Assembly (NCBI RefSeq): GCF_009601165.1
Contig: NZ_WIRE01000001.1
Span: 1,364,001-1,428,000 of the forward strand
Direction: 5' to 3'
DNA: 64,000 nucleotides
DNA from: Alcanivorax sediminis
Lineage (GTDB): Bacteria; Pseudomonadota; Gammaproteobacteria; Pseudomonadales; Alcanivoracaceae
In this document: piece by piece, positions 52,868 through 61,568 of the stretch
Layout: the number at the start of each line of letters is the position of its first letter
Position numbering within the stretch: the first letter of the stretch is position 1
The notes under the pieces: model-generated
Databases searched by the model: none
The model's input: only the letters and a program-made list of their open reading frames with translations
Told to the model about the DNA's origin: nothing
Made by a program: the position numbers and the translations under genes

Positions 52868-54274
52868 GTGGAAACCCCAATGAATGAACCCATGTCACTG
52901 GATAAACATCTTCCTGAAAACCTGAAGGTTCCGCCTAACTCTGTGGAAGCGGAACAGGCGATTCTGGGTGGCCTGCTGTTGAACAATAGTGCCTGGGATG
53001 ATGTGGCCGAGCGAGTCGGGTCCAGGGACTTTTATCGCAAGGCTCACCGGCAAATCTTTGAGGTGATTGCCCAGCTGGTAGAAGAGGAGAATCCCTGCGA
53101 TCTGGTGACGGTCTCCCAGGCGCTCAACCAGCTGGGGCAGTTGGAGGATATCGGGGGGATGACCTATCTCTCCGAGCTGGCGCGCAATACGCCCAGTGCG
53201 GCTAACATTACCGCCTATGCTGAGATCGTCCGTGAGCGCAGTATCCTGCGTCAGCTGATCAATGTGTCCCATGATGTGGCCGCCAGTGCCTTCAATCCGG
53301 AAGGGCGCAAGTCGCTGGAAATTCTGGACAAGGCTGAGTCGGCCATTTTCGAAATTGCCGAGCAGCAGAAGAAAGGCTCCGGCCCCCAGGATATCAAGTC
53401 TGTATTGAAGAAAGCGGTGGACCGGATTGATGAGCTCTACAAGAACAAGAGCGCCATCACCGGGGTGACCACCGGCTTTGACGAACTGGACAAGATGACC
53501 GGCGGTTTGCAACCGTCGGATATGGTGGTTATCGCTGGTCGTCCTTCCATGGGTAAGACCACCTTTGCCATGAACCTGTGTGAGAACGTGGCCATCAAGG
53601 CGGGCAAGCCGGTGCTGGTGTTCTCCATGGAAATGCCCGCAGAGTCCATCGTCATGCGGATGCTGGCGTCCCTCGGGCGCATCAACCAGACCTCGGTGCG
53701 CTCCGGTAACCTGGAAAAGGATGATTGGCCGCGTATCACTTCTGCCATCCATATGCTCAGCGAGCAGAAATTCTACATTGATGACACCCCGGCATTGAGC
53801 CCGCTGGAGATGCGGGCCCGCGCCCGGCGTGTGGCTCGGGAGTGTGGTGGCGAGATCGGCGCGATCATGGTGGATTACCTGCAGCTGATGCAGGTGCCGG
53901 GGGTGGATAACCGGGTGAATGAAATCTCCGAAATTTCCCGCTCTCTTAAAGGGATCGCCAAGGAGCTGAATTGCCCTGTGCTGGCACTTTCCCAGCTCAA
54001 CCGGTCCCTGGAACAGCGGCCCAACAAGCGCCCGGTGATGTCAGACCTGCGGGAATCCGGGGCCATCGAGCAGGACGCCGATTTGATCACCTTCCTGTAT
54101 CGGGACGAGGTGTATAACAAGGACACCAATGAAAAGGGCGTTGCCGAGGTGATCATCGGCAAACAGCGTAACGGGCCGATCGGTACCGTGCGTCTGGCTT
54201 TCCAGGGGCAGTTCTCGCGTTTTGACGATCTGGCGCCGGAATACTATGCCCAGCTGGCGGCAATGGATGAATAA
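52868..54274 (+). CDS. dnaB: Replicative DNA helicase DnaB
   Basis: About 464-468 residues (GTG at 52868 or ATG at 52880). The N-terminal domain (PPNSVEAEQAILGGLLL) is followed by a linker helix and the RecA-like domain: Walker A GRPSMGKTTFAMN (near 222), Walker B IMVDYLQLM (near 335), and the DnaB motif SRSLKGIAKEL with QLNRSLEQR. It unwinds DNA at the fork as a hexamer. No intein or insertion is present. Confidence 0.97.
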   Translation: METPMNEPMSLDKHLPENLKVPPNSVEAEQAILGGLLLNNSAWDDVAERVGSRDFYRKAHRQIFEVIAQLVEEENPCDLVTVSQALNQLGQLEDIGGMTYLSELARNTPSAANITAYAEIVRERSILRQLINVSHDVAASAFNPEGRKSLEILDKAESAIFEIAEQQKKGSGPQDIKSVLKKAVDRIDELYKNKSAITGVTTGFDELDKMTGGLQPSDMVVIAGRPSMGKTTFAMNLCENVAIKAGKPVLVFSMEMPAESIVMRMLASLGRINQTSVRSGNLEKDDWPRITSAIHMLSEQKFYIDDTPALSPLEMRARARRVARECGGEIGAIMVDYLQLMQVPGVDNRVNEISEISRSLKGIAKELNCPVLALSQLNRSLEQRPNKRPVMSDLRESGAIEQDADLITFLYRDEVYNKDTNEKGVAEVIIGKQRNGPIGTVRLAFQGQFSRFDDLAPEYYAQLAAMDE

Positions 54275-54361
54275 GATGCCTGACGCTGGATGCCTGACGC
54301 CTGACGTGAAAACCCTGCGTAGCGTCGGGCGTTGGGCCTCTGGCTTCTGGCGGATGTAATC
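54275..54361. repeat. Repetitive GCCTGACG segment between dnaB and alr
   Basis: GATGCCTGACGCTGGATGCCTGACGCCTGACG contains three GCCTGACG units, followed by GCGTCGGGCGTTGG, partly complementary. Similar degenerate repeats lie between genes in many gammaproteobacteria. alr has no clear ribosome site within it. Confidence 0.45.
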
Positions 54362-55423
54362 ATGCGCGGTACCCGGGTTGAAATTCGTAATGCGGCGCTG
54401 GCGCATAATGCCGGGCGGGCCAGGCTGTTGGCGGCGGGCGCTGAAGTGTTTGCTATGGTCAAGGCCAATGGTTACGGCCATGGGCTGCTGAATGCTGCCA
54501 TGGCCATGTCAGCGCAGGTAGACGGCTTTGGCGTGGCCTTGCTGGAAGAGGCGCGTCAGTTGCGTGATGCGGGTATCGGCGCGTCAATTCTGGTAGCGGA
54601 GGGTTTCTTTGATCTGGCAGAGCTGCAGGAGGCCCGTCAGCTATCGCTGGATGTGGTGGTCCACTCGCCCTGGCAGGTGGCCCTGTTGCTGGATAATCCC
54701 GGCCCGGTTCGCATCTGGCTGAAGCTCAACACTGGCATGAATCGTCTCGGTCTGCGCCCGGCCATCGCCTTGCAGGCCGCCGAGCAGCTGGCTGCGGCAG
54801 GGATGAAGCCGGTGGGCGTGATGACGCACTTCGCCTGTGCTGATGACGAGCAGGATAGTCGGACCAGCCGGCAGCTGATGCTGGCCCAGGAAGTCGCAGA
54901 TGCGCTGGGCTTGCCGTTGTCTGCGGCCAATTCTGCCGCCCTGATTCGCTACCCGGCATCCCATGGCCGGCGGGTCCGCCCTGGCATCATGCTGTACGGC
55001 TCCTCCCCGTTTACCTGGAAAAGTGCAGCGGAGCTGGGGCTGCAAGTCAGTCACCGTTTCAGTGCCCGGCTGATCGCCATCAATGACATCCAGCCCGGTG
55101 AGTCGGTAGGCTATGGCGCTACCTGGACTGCGGCCGAGGTGGGCAGGGTCGGGGTAGTTGCTGTGGGCTATGGCGATGGCTATCCCCGTCATGCTCCCAG
55201 CGGTACACCAGCAGCCATTAACGGCGAGCCCACGGCGCTGGTGGGGAGAGTCTCCATGGATATGCTCACCATCGACCTCAATGGCATTGAAGCCCATGTG
55301 GGGGATGAGGTGGAGCTGTGGGGGGATGTGGTGGACGTGGACGCGGTGGCGCAAGCCTGCGGTACCATCAGCTATGAATTGTTCTGCCAGATCACCAGCC
55401 GTCCTGAACGCATTATCGTTTGA
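54362..55423 (+). CDS. alr: Alanine racemase
   Basis: 353 residues from the ATG at 54362. The PLP-binding Lys is in AMVKANGYGHG (about residues 30-40). The second catalytic Tyr is in SVGYGATWTA (near 245), and VSMDMLTIDL (near 297) is also typical. It makes D-alanine for peptidoglycan. The dnaB-alr order is common in this group of bacteria. Confidence 0.95.
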   Translation: MRGTRVEIRNAALAHNAGRARLLAAGAEVFAMVKANGYGHGLLNAAMAMSAQVDGFGVALLEEARQLRDAGIGASILVAEGFFDLAELQEARQLSLDVVVHSPWQVALLLDNPGPVRIWLKLNTGMNRLGLRPAIALQAAEQLAAAGMKPVGVMTHFACADDEQDSRTSRQLMLAQEVADALGLPLSAANSAALIRYPASHGRRVRPGIMLYGSSPFTWKSAAELGLQVSHRFSARLIAINDIQPGESVGYGATWTAAEVGRVGVVAVGYGDGYPRHAPSGTPAAINGEPTALVGRVSMDMLTIDLNGIEAHVGDEVELWGDVVDVDAVAQACGTISYELFCQITSRPERIIV

Positions 55424-55434
55424 TTCAGTACTAC

Positions 55435-55463
55435 TGTAGGAGCGCCATTTGAGGCGCGAATCC
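55435..55463. repeat. REP-like element after alr
   Basis: TGTAGGAGCGCCATTTGAGG followed by CGCGAATCC. The pattern GTAGGAGCG..TTTGA..CGCGAA resembles the REP sequences of Pseudomonas and relatives. Confidence 0.55.
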
Positions 55464-55469
55464 GAGCGT

Positions 55470-55556
55470 TAGCGAGTAACGAGTAACGAGTTTCGAAAAT
55501 CAAAACCCGCCGCGACTGGTGTTTTTGATTTTCGAAACTCGCAACTCGAAACTGGT
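55470..55556. repeat. Dispersed palindromic repeat, copy 2 (alr-radA gap)
   Basis: CGAGTTTCGAAAATCAAAA (55487-55505) and its exact complement (55523-55541), a 19-bp inverted repeat. The flanks GAGTAACGAG and GCAACTCGAAACT match the other copies. Confidence 0.85.
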
Positions 55557-55635
55557 TTGTTCGCACTTCAAGCGGTGTTATTCGCTACGCCCCTGCAGCG
55601 GTTCCGTAGATTAGCCTGCACAAGAAGGATTTGTT

Positions 55636-57003
55636 GTGGCCAAGAAAAAAATCGCCTTTGTCTGCACCGATTGCGGGGCTGATACACCCAAGTGGCAGGG
55701 GCAGTGCTCGTCCTGTGGTGCCTGGAATACGCTGCAGGAATTTGTCCACGATCCCGCGACGCCCATGTCCAAAGGTGCAGGAAGTCGAGGTGGCTTTGCC
55801 GGGCAGTTGTCCGAAGTGCAGAACCTCAACGACATCGTGCTGGAGGAAACGCCGCGCATCAGTTCAGGTATGGGCGAACTGGACCGGGTGCTGGGCGGTG
55901 GGCTGGTGCCCGGCTCGGCCATTCTGATCGGAGGTCATCCGGGGGCAGGTAAATCCACCCTGTTGCTGCAGACCCTGTGCAAGCTGGCCGATTCCCAGAA
56001 GTCACTGTATATCACCGGCGAGGAATCCCTTTCCCAGGTAGCCATGCGCGCCGACCGGTTGAAACTGCCCAAGGACAAGCTGCGCCTGGCGGCGGAAACC
56101 GATGTGGAGCAGATTCTCGAGCTGGCCCGCAAGGAGCAGCCGCGCATCCTGGTGGTGGACTCCATTCAGGTGATGTATCTCGCCGCGCTGCAGTCGGCGC
56201 CCGGTAGTGTGGCGCAGGTGCGCGAGTGTGCGGCCGCGCTCACTCGTTTCGCCAAGCAGACCGGCACAGTGCTGATGCTGGTGGGGCATGTCACCAAGGA
56301 TGGCACCCTGGCGGGCCCGAAGGTGCTGGAGCACATGATTGATTGCTCGCTGATGCTGGAGGGCTCAACCGATTCCCGTTTCCGCACCCTGCGTGGTTTG
56401 AAGAATCGCTTTGGCGCCGTCAACGAGCTGGGCGTTTTCGCCATGACCGGCGAAGGGCTCAAGGAAGTGAAGAATCCTTCCGCGATTTTCCTTAACCGTG
56501 CCGACGAAATTGCGTCTGGCTCCCTGGTAACCGTGGTGTGGGAAGGGACCCGTCCGTTGTTGGTGGAGCTGCAGGCGTTGGTGGATGCGTCCCACTTTGG
56601 CAATCCGCGCCGGGTGTGTGTTGGCCTTGAGGGCAATCGTCTGGCCATGTTGCTGGCCGTGCTGCATCGCCATGGTGGCATTCAGGTGGGTGACCAGGAC
56701 GTGTTCATGAACGTGGTGGGTGGCGTCAAAGTCACCGAGACGGCGGCGGATCTGGCCCAGGTGCTGGCGATTGTTTCCAGCTTCCGCGACCGGGCGCTGG
56801 AGCGAGAGTTGGTGGTGTTTGGTGAGGTGGGCTTGTCTGGTGAAATTCGTCCGGTACCGCAGGGGCAGGAACGCCTTTATGAGGCGGTAAAACACGGCTT
56901 CAAGAAAGCCATCGTGCCAAAGGCCAACCTGCCAAGGAATCTACCTGATGGTGTTGAAGTGATCGGCGTCAGTAATGTGGCGCAGGCGCTGGAATATCTT
57001 TAA
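55636..57003 (+). CDS. radA: DNA repair protein RadA
   Basis: 455 residues. Four-Cys zinc finger CTDCGADTPKWQGQCSSCG (residues 10-28), Walker A GGHPGAGKSTLL (about 98-109), the RadA-specific KNRFGAVNELGVF (about 255-267) and a C-terminal Lon-protease-like domain (ERELVVFGEVGLSGEIRPV). It is a RecA-related helicase that promotes branch migration in recombination. Confidence 0.97.
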   Translation: MAKKKIAFVCTDCGADTPKWQGQCSSCGAWNTLQEFVHDPATPMSKGAGSRGGFAGQLSEVQNLNDIVLEETPRISSGMGELDRVLGGGLVPGSAILIGGHPGAGKSTLLLQTLCKLADSQKSLYITGEESLSQVAMRADRLKLPKDKLRLAAETDVEQILELARKEQPRILVVDSIQVMYLAALQSAPGSVAQVRECAAALTRFAKQTGTVLMLVGHVTKDGTLAGPKVLEHMIDCSLMLEGSTDSRFRTLRGLKNRFGAVNELGVFAMTGEGLKEVKNPSAIFLNRADEIASGSLVTVVWEGTRPLLVELQALVDASHFGNPRRVCVGLEGNRLAMLLAVLHRHGGIQVGDQDVFMNVVGGVKVTETAADLAQVLAIVSSFRDRALERELVVFGEVGLSGEIRPVPQGQERLYEAVKHGFKKAIVPKANLPRNLPDGVEVIGVSNVAQALEYL

Positions 57004-57139
57004 AGGCAATTAATAGTTAATAGTGAATAATTAATAGCTAAAACCCAAAACCCAAAACCCAACACCTGGACCTGGATGGATTCAAGTGACCTCTGCAGGT
57101 GAGGAGGTTTTGTGGGAGGCTCAACTTGTTGAGCGAAAG
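57004..57139. repeat. Short-repeat region after radA, with a REP-like element
   Basis: TTAATAG-type units (57010-57042) are followed by three AAAACCC units (57041-57061), then TGTGGGAGGCTCAACTTGTT GAGCGAAAG (57111-57139; space inserted for length), which is the REP-like pattern. The convergent DUF547 gene ends at 57255. Confidence 0.5.
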
Positions 57140-57254
57140 GGGCGGCAATCTTGCCCCGGGTTTTTGTTGATGTGGCGGGGCGTGAGATTTACTGAAAATG
57201 GCGGAGACGGACATTCGCCCATTTCCGCCCTGCGGTTTTATTCCTGGCGTCCAG

Positions 57255-58028
57255 CTACTGTTTGTTCAGCTTCCAGTTGTAGTCCAGGTGGCGAATGGTC
57301 AGGTCATCGCTTTTCATCGATGTCTGCTTCACTTGCGGGACGCCGAGTTCCTTCGCATAGGGCAGCAGATAGTTTGCTACGCTTCCCGCTGCTTTTTCAA
57401 AATCATCCTCATACCAGTCAAAAATCTTCGAGACTTCCAAAACGTTGTCGTCTGCGTTGAAGCGATTACGCTGTTTGTCGCTAAGAAACTTTCGTGTGCT
57501 CTCTTCCAGTTGGCCATCCAGCTTGTCCGCTGTGTAAGCTTCCGGGCGCAACGCCGGGCAACCGATGGAGGCGCAATTCACGGCGAAGTGAATGCGAGGG
57601 TCCATCAGTGCAGGATTGCCGCGAATCATCTCGTGTTCCACTTCGTCCAGCGTGCGCGGTTTACCCAGCAGGGAAAAGAACTCCTTGTCCCACGGGCCGG
57701 AGAAAAAGCTGCCAATATCGCGAATGGAATCGGGCTGCCCTTCGAGGAGAATGAGTTCCACAGTAAACGCATTGTAGGCATTAATCAGGAAGGCCAATTG
57801 CTCATCACGGGACCATTGCTGAAATTCTGCGGTGGTGACTGCTGAGAGAGCATTGAGGTAGCTCTGCAGGCCAGCCCGGTCCTCAGCCATGCCGTTATAG
57901 TCCACGGCCGTAGCCACGCCGTCTCTTAAATGTTTCACATGCTCATTGAGCAACGTATTCCAGCTGCCGTGATCAAAGGCTTGGGCATAACCGCAAAGGA
58001 GCAGCAGGGGGATCAGCAAGTGTTTCAT
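57255..58028 (-). CDS. DUF547 domain protein, periplasmic
   Basis: 257 residues from the ATG at 58028; an upstream in-frame ATG lacks a signal peptide context. Signal peptide MKHLLIPLLLLCGYAQAF. DUF547 is recognised by AFLINAYNAFTVELIL (near 92), HFAVNCASIGCPALRPEAY (near 157) and the C-terminal IFDWYEDDF. The conserved Cys-His-Tyr set suggests a cysteine-protease-like fold, but no function is established. It is a single gene, convergent to radA. Confidence 0.88.
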   Translation of the reverse strand: MKHLLIPLLLLCGYAQAFDHGSWNTLLNEHVKHLRDGVATAVDYNGMAEDRAGLQSYLNALSAVTTAEFQQWSRDEQLAFLINAYNAFTVELILLEGQPDSIRDIGSFFSGPWDKEFFSLLGKPRTLDEVEHEMIRGNPALMDPRIHFAVNCASIGCPALRPEAYTADKLDGQLEESTRKFLSDKQRNRFNADDNVLEVSKIFDWYEDDFEKAAGSVANYLLPYAKELGVPQVKQTSMKSDDLTIRHLDYNWKLNKQ

Positions 58029-58200
58029 GGGGGCTCCCGTTGTTGTTATTGGAGTTTGCAAATTTTCCGGTTGTGATCACGTGATGGTACGGGGTTGCTG
58101 CGGGCTCTGTCCTGTACCCAATGCTGACGTCGGTGGCGGATTTTGTCAGCGTATCACGGAGGAGGTTGTCCAGCTTTGTCAATGCTGGGCGTCGGGCGGA

Positions 58201-59313
58201 TCAGGTGCGAGGCTTGCGACGTTGTATCGCCTTGCGCTTCAGCTGGCGCTTGGTCCACCAGAGGTAGCTGCCAGTAATAAAAAACAGCAGTGGTGCAAAG
58301 CCACTGAACAGGACAATCAGTCTTCCGGGCAGGCCCAGTGCGTCCCCGTTGTGGAGAGGGAATTGCCAGGTCATGAACTGATTACCTTCAGGGAGCTGGC
58401 TGATCTGCCAGAGCGCCAATGTTTCGCCGCTGTATTGATCCAGCCAAAGATTGTTGGCGCCATAATCCTGCCAGGCATCTTCCGGCAAGGAGAAGGCTGC
58501 GCGGTAAGTGTCGGTGGGGGCTTTGGGCAGGTACAGACGCTGGATCGTCGCTTCAGGAAAGCGGGATTGCGCCAGTGCGAAAGCCTCGTCGGCGGTCAGT
58601 GGAGCGCTGTCAGTGGGGTTTGAGAAGGGCGAGGGGCGCTCTTGCATGGTCAGGGCGCTGCCGACGAGGACGCTGACCTGTTTTCCAAACACCAGGCTGA
58701 CTCCGGAGAATGCAATCACTATCAAGACCGGCAAAAGATAAATGCCGGTGACCTGATGAAGATCAAAGTGCAGGCGGTAGCGACCCGCTCCTCGCTTGAT
58801 AGTCAGGTTACGCTGCCATTTTCCTTTTCGTTTGCCGGTGGGCCACCACAGCACCAGCCCGGTCAGGCAGAAGCCCAGCAGACACAAGCCAAGGATGCCG
58901 ACCACGATCTTGCCATTACTGCCCGCCAGCAACGTGTAGTGAAGTCGGTAGACCCATGTCATTGGGTAGAGGCCCCAGTCGCGCACCGCGAGGACGTTGC
59001 CTGAATAGGGCGACACGCTGACCTGCAATGGCCCGGGGGCATCTGCATCATTGGCAAAACGCAGAGTGTGGGGGCTGCCTGGTTGGCGTGACAGATCGAT
59101 GCGTTGGGCGGTTTTACCGGTGGCGGCCTCAGCGTTGGAGATAACGGTGCTGAGTGGCGCCAGGTTTTCTCCATGCGTGATCAAGCCGGGAGTGAGCTGC
59201 TCATCCAGGGTGTCATGGAACACCAGCAGGCTGCCGGTGAGGCCACTGATGACAAGCAACAGCCCCAGCGTCAGGCCGGTGTACTTGTGCAGAAAAAACA
59301 GCAGAGTACGCAT
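58201..59313 (-). CDS. PepSY-associated transmembrane protein (PiuB-like iron-uptake protein)
   Basis: 370 residues with about four membrane helices: near 8-32 (LHKYTGLTLGLLLVISGLTG), near 135-165, near 190-215 and near 335-355. Such proteins lie next to TonB receptors and are thought to reduce ferric siderophores in the cytoplasmic membrane. It follows the receptor gene by 64 bases and is likely co-transcribed under Fur. Confidence 0.9.
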   Translation of the reverse strand: MRTLLFFLHKYTGLTLGLLLVISGLTGSLLVFHDTLDEQLTPGLITHGENLAPLSTVISNAEAATGKTAQRIDLSRQPGSPHTLRFANDADAPGPLQVSVSPYSGNVLAVRDWGLYPMTWVYRLHYTLLAGSNGKIVVGILGLCLLGFCLTGLVLWWPTGKRKGKWQRNLTIKRGAGRYRLHFDLHQVTGIYLLPVLIVIAFSGVSLVFGKQVSVLVGSALTMQERPSPFSNPTDSAPLTADEAFALAQSRFPEATIQRLYLPKAPTDTYRAAFSLPEDAWQDYGANNLWLDQYSGETLALWQISQLPEGNQFMTWQFPLHNGDALGLPGRLIVLFSGFAPLLFFITGSYLWWTKRQLKRKAIQRRKPRT

Positions 59314-59377
59314 GATTCAGGTTTCGTCAGAGAAAAGACGGGGCAGCCAAAGCTGCCCGTCAAATCATCGTTCTGGC

Positions 59378-61480
59378 TCAGAAGTCCAGGTTGTAGCCCA
59401 GGGTGAAGGTGCGGCCACGGCCCTTGAAATTGCGCTCATCGAGAGTGGTGGCGGTCTGTGCGTAGTAGGTGAAGTAGTCCTCGTTAAAGAGGTTCTCCAC
59501 GCCAGCGGTCAGCTCGCCTTTGGGCAGGTCATAGCCCAGGCTCAGGTCTACCAGTTGGTAGGCTACGAAGTCGTTGGTGTCGCCTTCAAAATCCTTGTTG
59601 AAATAGTGGGTACCCTGCAGCTGGGTGTTCAGCTTGCTGGTCCACTGTGCCAGCCAGCGCAGCCGGAAGCTGTCAGGGGCAATGTTGTTGCCATCCAGGC
59701 GGGTGTCTACCTTGTTGTCTTCGTCGCTGTCGTACTTGCCGCTGGTGTGTGCATAGCTGGCGTTCAGGTCGTGGGCGCTGCTGATCTGCCAGCCGGCTTC
59801 GGCTTCGATGCCCTGGATCTCGGTGCGCTCACGTTTCACCTCGAAGATGCCGCCGTTGTTCTCGAGGCGCTGGCCGAGATCGGAATCGGAGCTGAAGTGG
59901 CTGATCTGGAAATGGCTGCGCTCTCCATTGATGCGGATACCGATCTCGGTGTTGTCAGTGAGGATCGGTTGCAGGTCAAGGAAGTCCTCCACGTTCTGGT
60001 TGGGCACATTGATGCCGCGAAGAACCCGGCCCACATCCGGCATGCCGAACCCCTCGGAGTAATTGGCAAACAGCTGAGTGTTCTCGGTGGCCTGGAATAC
60101 CAGGCCGTAGTTGAACAGGGTTTCCTCAAAGTCCGGGTTGCCGCCTTTCACCTGCTGGCTGCCGTAGGAAGCCAGGGTGGTGAAGTCGTCCACGTTTAGT
60201 TCGGCGTATTCGTAGCGAACACCGGCTTGCAGGATCAGCTGGTCGATGGGGGAGGCTTCCGCTTGCAGGAACGGGGCGAGATTGCGGAACCGGGTTTTAG
60301 GTACCCATTCACGGCCAGTCTGGGCGAGGACCTGGGTGGTTTCGTCCTGCAGCACATCCAGGCCGGTGGTCAGCTTGAGGCGGTTGTCCAGCAGACCATC
60401 GCGGGTCAGGGTCAGCTTGCTGCCAATCTTGTCGGATTCGTTCTGGGACTGGTCATAGAGGTCCGGGCCATAGGCCGGATCCTGAAAGGTTCCGAAGATG
60501 CCGCCGCCATAGCGGCCCTTGAAGGTCTGGCTGTAGAGCTGGGCAGTGAAGTGATTGCCGCCCAGATTGCTGTGGGTGTAGGTCAGCCCGGCGGTGGTCA
60601 CTTTGTTCATGGGGGCGTCGCCATCCGGGTCGCCCTCCTCTGCGGTGGTGGGAATGCCATTGGCCCAGTCGCCATTCACGGCCACGTAGTCATGGTTACC
60701 TTCCAGCCGGAAGTGATTCACGGACAGTTCGATGTTCTGCTCGTCAGAGAGCCAGTACCCCAGCTTGAAGAACACATCACCGCTCTGTGAGTCCATGATG
60801 TCACCCTGGGTGCCATCCACGCCGATGTAGTCGCCTTGGGCATCGTAGAACATGCCACGCTCCACATAACTGGCGCCGAACAGGTAATCCAGATTGCCGG
60901 CGATGCCATCCACCCGATAGTCCACCTTGTAGCTCAGGCTGTCGGATTTGATGTCATTGGTTGGCGCGGTGGCTTGTACACCCAGGTGCTGGTTCACGGT
61001 GCCGGCTTCAGGGCGGCGGGTGACGAAGTTGATGATGCCGCCGGTGGCGCCCAGACCATGCTCGGCGCTGGCGCCGTGGATTACTTCGATCCGCTCGACC
61101 ATGGACAGGTCGATGGTGTAGCCATCACGGGAGCCATCACGAAGCGGGTTTGATTGTGGGATGCCATCGATCAGGAAAAGCGGGGCTCGGCCACGGAACG
61201 TTTCACCAGCATTCGTCAGCTTCTGGCGGCTGGGCGTGTAGGACGGAATCAGGTTGCTCAGCACTTGAGATTGATCCGAGGTCATGCGCAGCTGTTGTTC
61301 AATCTCCTGCTTGCTGATCACCGTGATCTTTTGCGGTGTCTTGCCTACCTCACTGTTGGAGCGAGTCGCGGACACGGTCACCGCTTCCAGTTCATGGTTC
61401 TCCGCTTCAGCGAAGACGATCGGTGAGAGAGCAAGGGTCAGCAGGGATACAGGCAAGCCAAGATGGCGAAAGCGGTGCAC
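59378..61480 (-). CDS. TonB-dependent outer-membrane receptor, probable siderophore receptor
   Basis: 700 residues. Signal peptide to about residue 24, then a TonB-box-like segment (LEAVTVSATRS), a plug domain (LFLIDGIPQSNPLRDGS; VERIEVIHGASAEHGLGATGGIINFVTRRP, about 130-160), and a beta barrel ending in FTLGYNLDF with the terminal Phe. The Fur box upstream and the PepSY protein downstream indicate ferric-siderophore uptake. The particular siderophore cannot be told. Confidence 0.92.
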   Translation of the reverse strand: MHRFRHLGLPVSLLTLALSPIVFAEAENHELEAVTVSATRSNSEVGKTPQKITVISKQEIEQQLRMTSDQSQVLSNLIPSYTPSRQKLTNAGETFRGRAPLFLIDGIPQSNPLRDGSRDGYTIDLSMVERIEVIHGASAEHGLGATGGIINFVTRRPEAGTVNQHLGVQATAPTNDIKSDSLSYKVDYRVDGIAGNLDYLFGASYVERGMFYDAQGDYIGVDGTQGDIMDSQSGDVFFKLGYWLSDEQNIELSVNHFRLEGNHDYVAVNGDWANGIPTTAEEGDPDGDAPMNKVTTAGLTYTHSNLGGNHFTAQLYSQTFKGRYGGGIFGTFQDPAYGPDLYDQSQNESDKIGSKLTLTRDGLLDNRLKLTTGLDVLQDETTQVLAQTGREWVPKTRFRNLAPFLQAEASPIDQLILQAGVRYEYAELNVDDFTTLASYGSQQVKGGNPDFEETLFNYGLVFQATENTQLFANYSEGFGMPDVGRVLRGINVPNQNVEDFLDLQPILTDNTEIGIRINGERSHFQISHFSSDSDLGQRLENNGGIFEVKRERTEIQGIEAEAGWQISSAHDLNASYAHTSGKYDSDEDNKVDTRLDGNNIAPDSFRLRWLAQWTSKLNTQLQGTHYFNKDFEGDTNDFVAYQLVDLSLGYDLPKGELTAGVENLFNEDYFTYYAQTATTLDERNFKGRGRTFTLGYNLDF

Positions 61481-61535
61481 GGCAATTCTCCCGGGATGTG
61501 AGTATGGGATGTATTCGGCCGTGCACGGTATTCTT

Positions 61536-61554
61536 AATGAGAATGATTGTCAAT
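61536..61554 (-). promoter_or_regulatory. Fur box of the TonB-receptor operon
   Basis: AATGAGAATGATTGTCAAT matches the 19-bp Fur consensus GATAATGATAATCATTATC at most inner positions (ATGANAATGATT core). It lies about 56-74 bases before the receptor start. Confidence 0.75.
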
Positions 61555-61568
61555 ATGACTGAGGTTCG

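Noticed and set aside
52774..55556. The GAGTTTCGA repeats as a CRISPR array
   Set aside because: The copies are kilobases apart, palindromic and without regular spacers, and no cas genes are present.
59051..60199. 382-codon plus frame opposite the PepSY and TonB receptor genes
   Set aside because: It spans two well-supported minus-strand genes and their gap; the sequence is low-complexity Val/Gly/Ala typical of antisense frames.
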